A DNA stretch of 8,098 bases from an uncultured Collinsella sp. (lineage in GTDB: Bacteria; Actinomycetota; Coriobacteriia; Coriobacteriales; Coriobacteriaceae). Under the pieces are notes generated by a model. The model had not been told where the DNA came from and ran no database searches. It saw nothing but the letters and a program-made list of their open reading frames with translations. The DNA lies in the NCBI GenBank assembly GCA_900543515.1, contig UQRW01000066.1, forward strand, positions 1 to 8,098, given 5' to 3'. The position numbers were made by a program, and so were the translations under genes. Positions 6,502-8,098 of this stretch are shown here, in pieces (the first letter of the stretch is position 1; each line of letters begins with the position of its first letter).

Positions 6502-6801
6502 TTAGACGAGCTTGATCTTCTCGATGTCCTTGCGCGAGGACTCGCGATACAGTGAGAACTTGCGGCCGATGACCTGGACGACCTCGGCGTGGCAACGCTC
6601 GGCGAGCTCCTCGGCGGCCTCGCGGGCGGAAAGGCTGGAGCCATCGAGCACGGAGCACTTAACGAGCTCGTGCTTCTCCAGATAGGCGACCGTCTGCTCG
6701 ACGGTGCCCTCGTTGACATCGGACTTACCGATGATGATGGCGGGGTTGAGGTGATGGGCCATGCTGCGAAGCTGCTTGACCTGTGCTCCTGTCAGTGCCA
6801 T
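6502..6801 (-). CDS. yhbY: YhbY family (CRS1-YhbY/CRM domain) RNA-binding protein
   Basis: A 99-residue single CRM-domain protein. In bacteria this family associates with pre-50S ribosomal particles, and in plants the same domain binds group II introns. A role in large-subunit assembly is the family-based expectation. The signature is clear: an N-terminal helix rich in polar residues, LNPAIIIGKSDVNEG (18-32), a central HELVKCSVL segment (44-52) and the C-terminal IGRKFSLYRES motif (78-88), which includes the GxxF/Y basic loop typical of CRM domains. The length is that of E. coli YhbY. The ATG at 6801 has only a modest upstream purine stretch (GAAAGCGAG on the minus strand). In many Gram-positive bacteria yhbY sits with obgE, nadD and rsfS. 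None is seen here, so the gene stands apart from that cluster. It is 158 bases downstream of the methyltransferase gene and may have its own promoter or be co-transcribed. Confidence 0.92.
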   Translation of the reverse strand: MALTGAQVKQLRSMAHHLNPAIIIGKSDVNEGTVEQTVAYLEKHELVKCSVLDGSSLSAREAAEELAERCHAEVVQVIGRKFSLYRESSRKDIEKIKLV

Positions 6802-6827
6802 GGGTTCTCGCTTTCTATGTATGGGGC

Positions 6828-6842
6828 GCCCCGCGACGGGGC
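6828..6842. other. GC hairpin in the yhbY upstream region
   Basis: GCCCCG (6828-6833), CGA and CGGGGC (6837-6842) form a perfect 6-bp stem with a 3-base loop. An overlapping palindrome, GGGGCGCCCC (6823-6832), offers a competing pairing. On the + strand CTTAATTT follows, a poor T-run, so it could weakly terminate antisense transcripts leaving the regulator gene. On the minus strand it would sit in the yhbY 5' leader, about 26 bases before the start codon. The rest of the 158-base gap shows nothing I can name. Confidence 0.4.
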
Positions 6843-6959
6843 CTTAATTTACGTGAGCTGTCCCACGATAGCGCAGGAACGGTGCGGTGTGGAGCGCGTT
6901 TGCCCAGTTCAAAAAGAATGCGGATGCCGAGTGAGTGGGCAGTGCGGGCTGCGAACAGG

Positions 6960-7847
6960 CTATGAGCTGGGCGCAGAGACCGGCTCCCATGCAATAAACG
7001 CCCAACGGACCTTGCGGACGTGGTCGAGCATGTAGCGTCCCTGCGGCACGCCCTTGGAGCCCGGCTCGCCGGCACGGGGATTCTCAATCATGTGTTGAGC
7101 GATGTAGTCGCGCAGGCGGTCGATCTTATCCTCGTTGCCATGCTCGAGCATACGGGAAAAATCTGCTACGCCCGCCTCAAGGCTATCGAAGGTGTCGCGA
7201 CGGGGCGATTCAAAGTACGTAACCTGCGGCAGGGCACCCATCTGAATGAGGATATTAAAAGCATACACAAAGCCATTACTGCAGGTAACCGAGGCGCCGA
7301 TGGCGTTCATCAGGTGCAGGTCATAGCGCGGGCTGGAGTTGGCGACCATCGTGACAGCACAACGCCGACGAGCCGTACGATCAAGCTTGGCAAGCGCACC
7401 TTTTAGATTGGTCGTCGTAACCGACCGACTGGCAAAGGCAACATCTACCGCTTTCGTGACCGGGCCAACCAAATCCCAATCATCATCCCAAGCAAGCTCA
7501 AGCGGCGTAATGCGATCCTCGAGCTCATAGTACTCAATGCCGGCATCAAGCGTGCCCAACATGGCAGGAGAGAAGTCGGCAGCAATCACGGAATGCCCAG
7601 CCTGAGCAAGCGGAATAGCAATCGACCCAGCCCCACATCCCATATCCAGCACGGATTCACCAGGCTTTAACGCCAGCAGCTTCATAAAGTCCCGGGCATA
7701 CGGAGCAGTCTCAAGCGGCCGAAAATGCCGAGCCCTTTTGTCCCACTCAAAAGAGTTATCAGCTCGCTGCCGAGCAGTTTGTAGGCGCATCCATTCGCCA
7801 TTCCAATCCGCAGAAAGCAGCTCAGAGTGAGCATCCCCATCAACCAC
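6960..7847 (-). CDS. Class I SAM-dependent methyltransferase
   Basis: The 295-residue protein has a Rossmann-type methyltransferase core. Motif I is VLDMGCGAGS (66-75), which binds the methionine part of S-adenosylmethionine. The acidic residue after strand 2 is in IAADFSPAML (D91), and a WDDDWDLVG segment (120-128) follows near the post-motif region. A tryptophan-rich N-terminus and C-terminal RYMLDHVRKVRWAFIAW flank the core. No membrane segment or signal peptide is present, so it should be cytoplasmic. The substrate cannot be told; small-molecule methyltransferases of the methyltransf_11/25 type are the nearest general match. I chose the GTG at 7847 because a perfect AGGAGG (+ strand 7855-7860) lies 7 bases upstream. 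The ATG at 7907 would add 20 hydrophobic residues but has no ribosome-binding site, and its added codons are the terminator hairpin described separately. The stop is at 6960. No terminator is evident before yhbY. Confidence 0.88.
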   Translation of the reverse strand: MVDGDAHSELLSADWNGEWMRLQTARQRADNSFEWDKRARHFRPLETAPYARDFMKLLALKPGESVLDMGCGAGSIAIPLAQAGHSVIAADFSPAMLGTLDAGIEYYELEDRITPLELAWDDDWDLVGPVTKAVDVAFASRSVTTTNLKGALAKLDRTARRRCAVTMVANSSPRYDLHLMNAIGASVTCSNGFVYAFNILIQMGALPQVTYFESPRRDTFDSLEAGVADFSRMLEHGNEDKIDRLRDYIAQHMIENPRAGEPGSKGVPQGRYMLDHVRKVRWAFIAWEPVSAPSS

Positions 7848-7854
7848 GGGCCAA

Positions 7855-7860
7855 CCTCCT
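7855..7860 (-). promoter_or_regulatory. Perfect Shine-Dalgarno that sets the methyltransferase start
   Basis: On the minus strand AGGAGG precedes a GTG at 7847 with a 7-base spacer, which is near optimal. It decides the start of the methyltransferase as GTG rather than the in-frame ATG 60 bases upstream. Confidence 0.85.
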
Positions 7861-7866
7861 AACAAC

Positions 7867-7898
7867 AAAAAAGCGACTCCTCCCAAAAGAAGAGCCGC
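7867..7898 (-). terminator. Intrinsic terminator or attenuator immediately upstream of the methyltransferase ribosome-binding site
   Basis: On the minus strand GCGGCTCTTC (complement of 7889-7898), a 6-base TTTTGG loop and GAGGAGTCGC (complement of 7873-7882) pair over 10 bp with two G-U pairs. They are followed at once by TTTTTT (7867-7872). The form is that of a strong rho-independent terminator. The T-run ends 6 bases before AGGAGG. Since no promoter fits between the T-run and the ribosome-binding site, a methyltransferase mRNA starting upstream must pass through this structure. It is therefore either a conditional attenuator, or the end of a transcript from outside the window with the methyltransferase promoter squeezed in just before it. 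I found no clear antiterminator pairing. Confidence 0.85.
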
Positions 7899-7904
7899 AA
7901 CCAG

Positions 7905-7935
7905 CATATATCAGAAAGAACCGATCCAACGCCAA
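7905..7935 (-). promoter_or_regulatory. Weak candidate promoter for the methyltransferase gene
   Basis: On the minus strand TTGGCG (complement of 7930-7935) and TATATG (complement of 7905-7910) are spaced by 19 bases, two longer than ideal. Initiation would fall near 7898, where the terminator hairpin begins, so the transcript would start with that hairpin. Confidence 0.3.
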
Positions 7936-8059
7936 ACCGCCATACCAGCAAAGTGGGGCAGAAGCGAAGCGACTGCCAAAGGGATAGAACCCAACCGAGG
8001 TTCCGTTGTGCGGGAGCCCCGCCGCCGGGCGGCAGACATATAAGGTCGATCGCGAGTTC

Positions 8060-8097
8060 CGCACGAGCCGGAGAGCACTTAATGTGCTCTCCGTGCG
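8060..8097. repeat. Long bulged inverted repeat at the right edge
   Basis: CGGAGAGCAC (8069-8078) and GTGCTCTCCG (8084-8093) are exact reverse complements around a 5-base loop, TTAAT. Past a 5-base one-sided bulge (8064-8068), CGCA (8060-8063) pairs with TGCG (8094-8097). No T-run follows on the visible side of either strand, so a terminator cannot be claimed. The base after the outer stem is the end of the window. Confidence 0.65.
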
Positions 8098-8098
8098 A

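Larger units (their letters stand above)
7899..8098. other. Non-coding right edge with several hairpins
   Basis: No credible gene is seen in these 200 bases. Exact stems on the + strand include GAACC (7987-7991) with GGTTC (7999-8003), GGCAG (7957-7961) with CTGCC (7973-7977), GCGGG (8010-8014) with CCCGC (8018-8022), and GCCG (8021-8024) with CGGC (8030-8033). The long hairpin at 8060-8097 follows. The region could be the long 5' leader of the methyltransferase, a structured RNA, or a dispersed intergenic repeat. I recognise no riboswitch consensus (no SAM-I, cobalamin or T-box core). It continues beyond the window. Confidence 0.4.

Noticed and set aside
7840..8064. 74-codon minus-strand open frame reading through the terminator into the methyltransferase start
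   Set aside because: It has no Shine-Dalgarno at its GTG, passes through several hairpins and the terminator, and ends 8 bases into the methyltransferase. The sequence shows no recognisable domain.

Overview
The window is a GC-rich, gene-dense piece of bacterial chromosome. The protein styles (an actinobacterial-looking GlmM, a stand-alone glucose-family EIIA, a short Gram-positive-type NagB and a very large ATPase/BTAD regulator) suggest a gut Coriobacteriia genome such as Collinsella. This is an inference from sequence flavour, not from a search. I see no tRNA, rRNA, CRISPR array, insertion sequence or integrase.

Left half (1-3046, + strand): the tail of an upstream terminator, then glmM (79-1416), a glucose-family PTS EIIA gene (1488-1985), a 272-base non-coding gap and nagB (2258-2986), closed by a strong intrinsic terminator (3019-3046). 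The theme is the glucosamine-6-phosphate (GlcN-6-P) node. GlmM draws GlcN-6-P toward cell-wall precursors, NagB sends it back to fructose-6-phosphate and ammonia, and EIIA supplies phosphate for sugar uptake. The gap before nagB looks like a structured regulatory leader. It has a -10-like TACAAT, a perfect 10-bp hairpin at the probable 5' end, and a downstream domain closed by a perfect 9-bp helix whose 3' strand contains the nagB start codon. It matches no riboswitch class whose consensus I can recall, and it is the most interesting object in the window.

Middle (3047-6433, + strand): a roughly 390-base gap without a credible gene, then a 999-residue regulator. It has an N-terminal STAND/MalT-like P-loop ATPase, a long helical middle and a C-terminal SARP-like winged helix plus BTAD domain. 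Its inducer and targets cannot be read from the sequence.

Right half (6434-8098, - strand): a YhbY-family RNA-binding protein (6502-6801) and a class I SAM-dependent methyltransferase (6960-7847), both facing the regulator. A minus-strand terminator (6432-6464) has its T-run over the regulator's stop codon. The methyltransferase probably starts at a GTG with a perfect AGGAGG. A strong minus-strand intrinsic terminator lies only about 6 bases upstream of that ribosome-binding site, so it may act as an attenuator in the methyltransferase leader. The last 200 bases hold no convincing gene but several hairpins.
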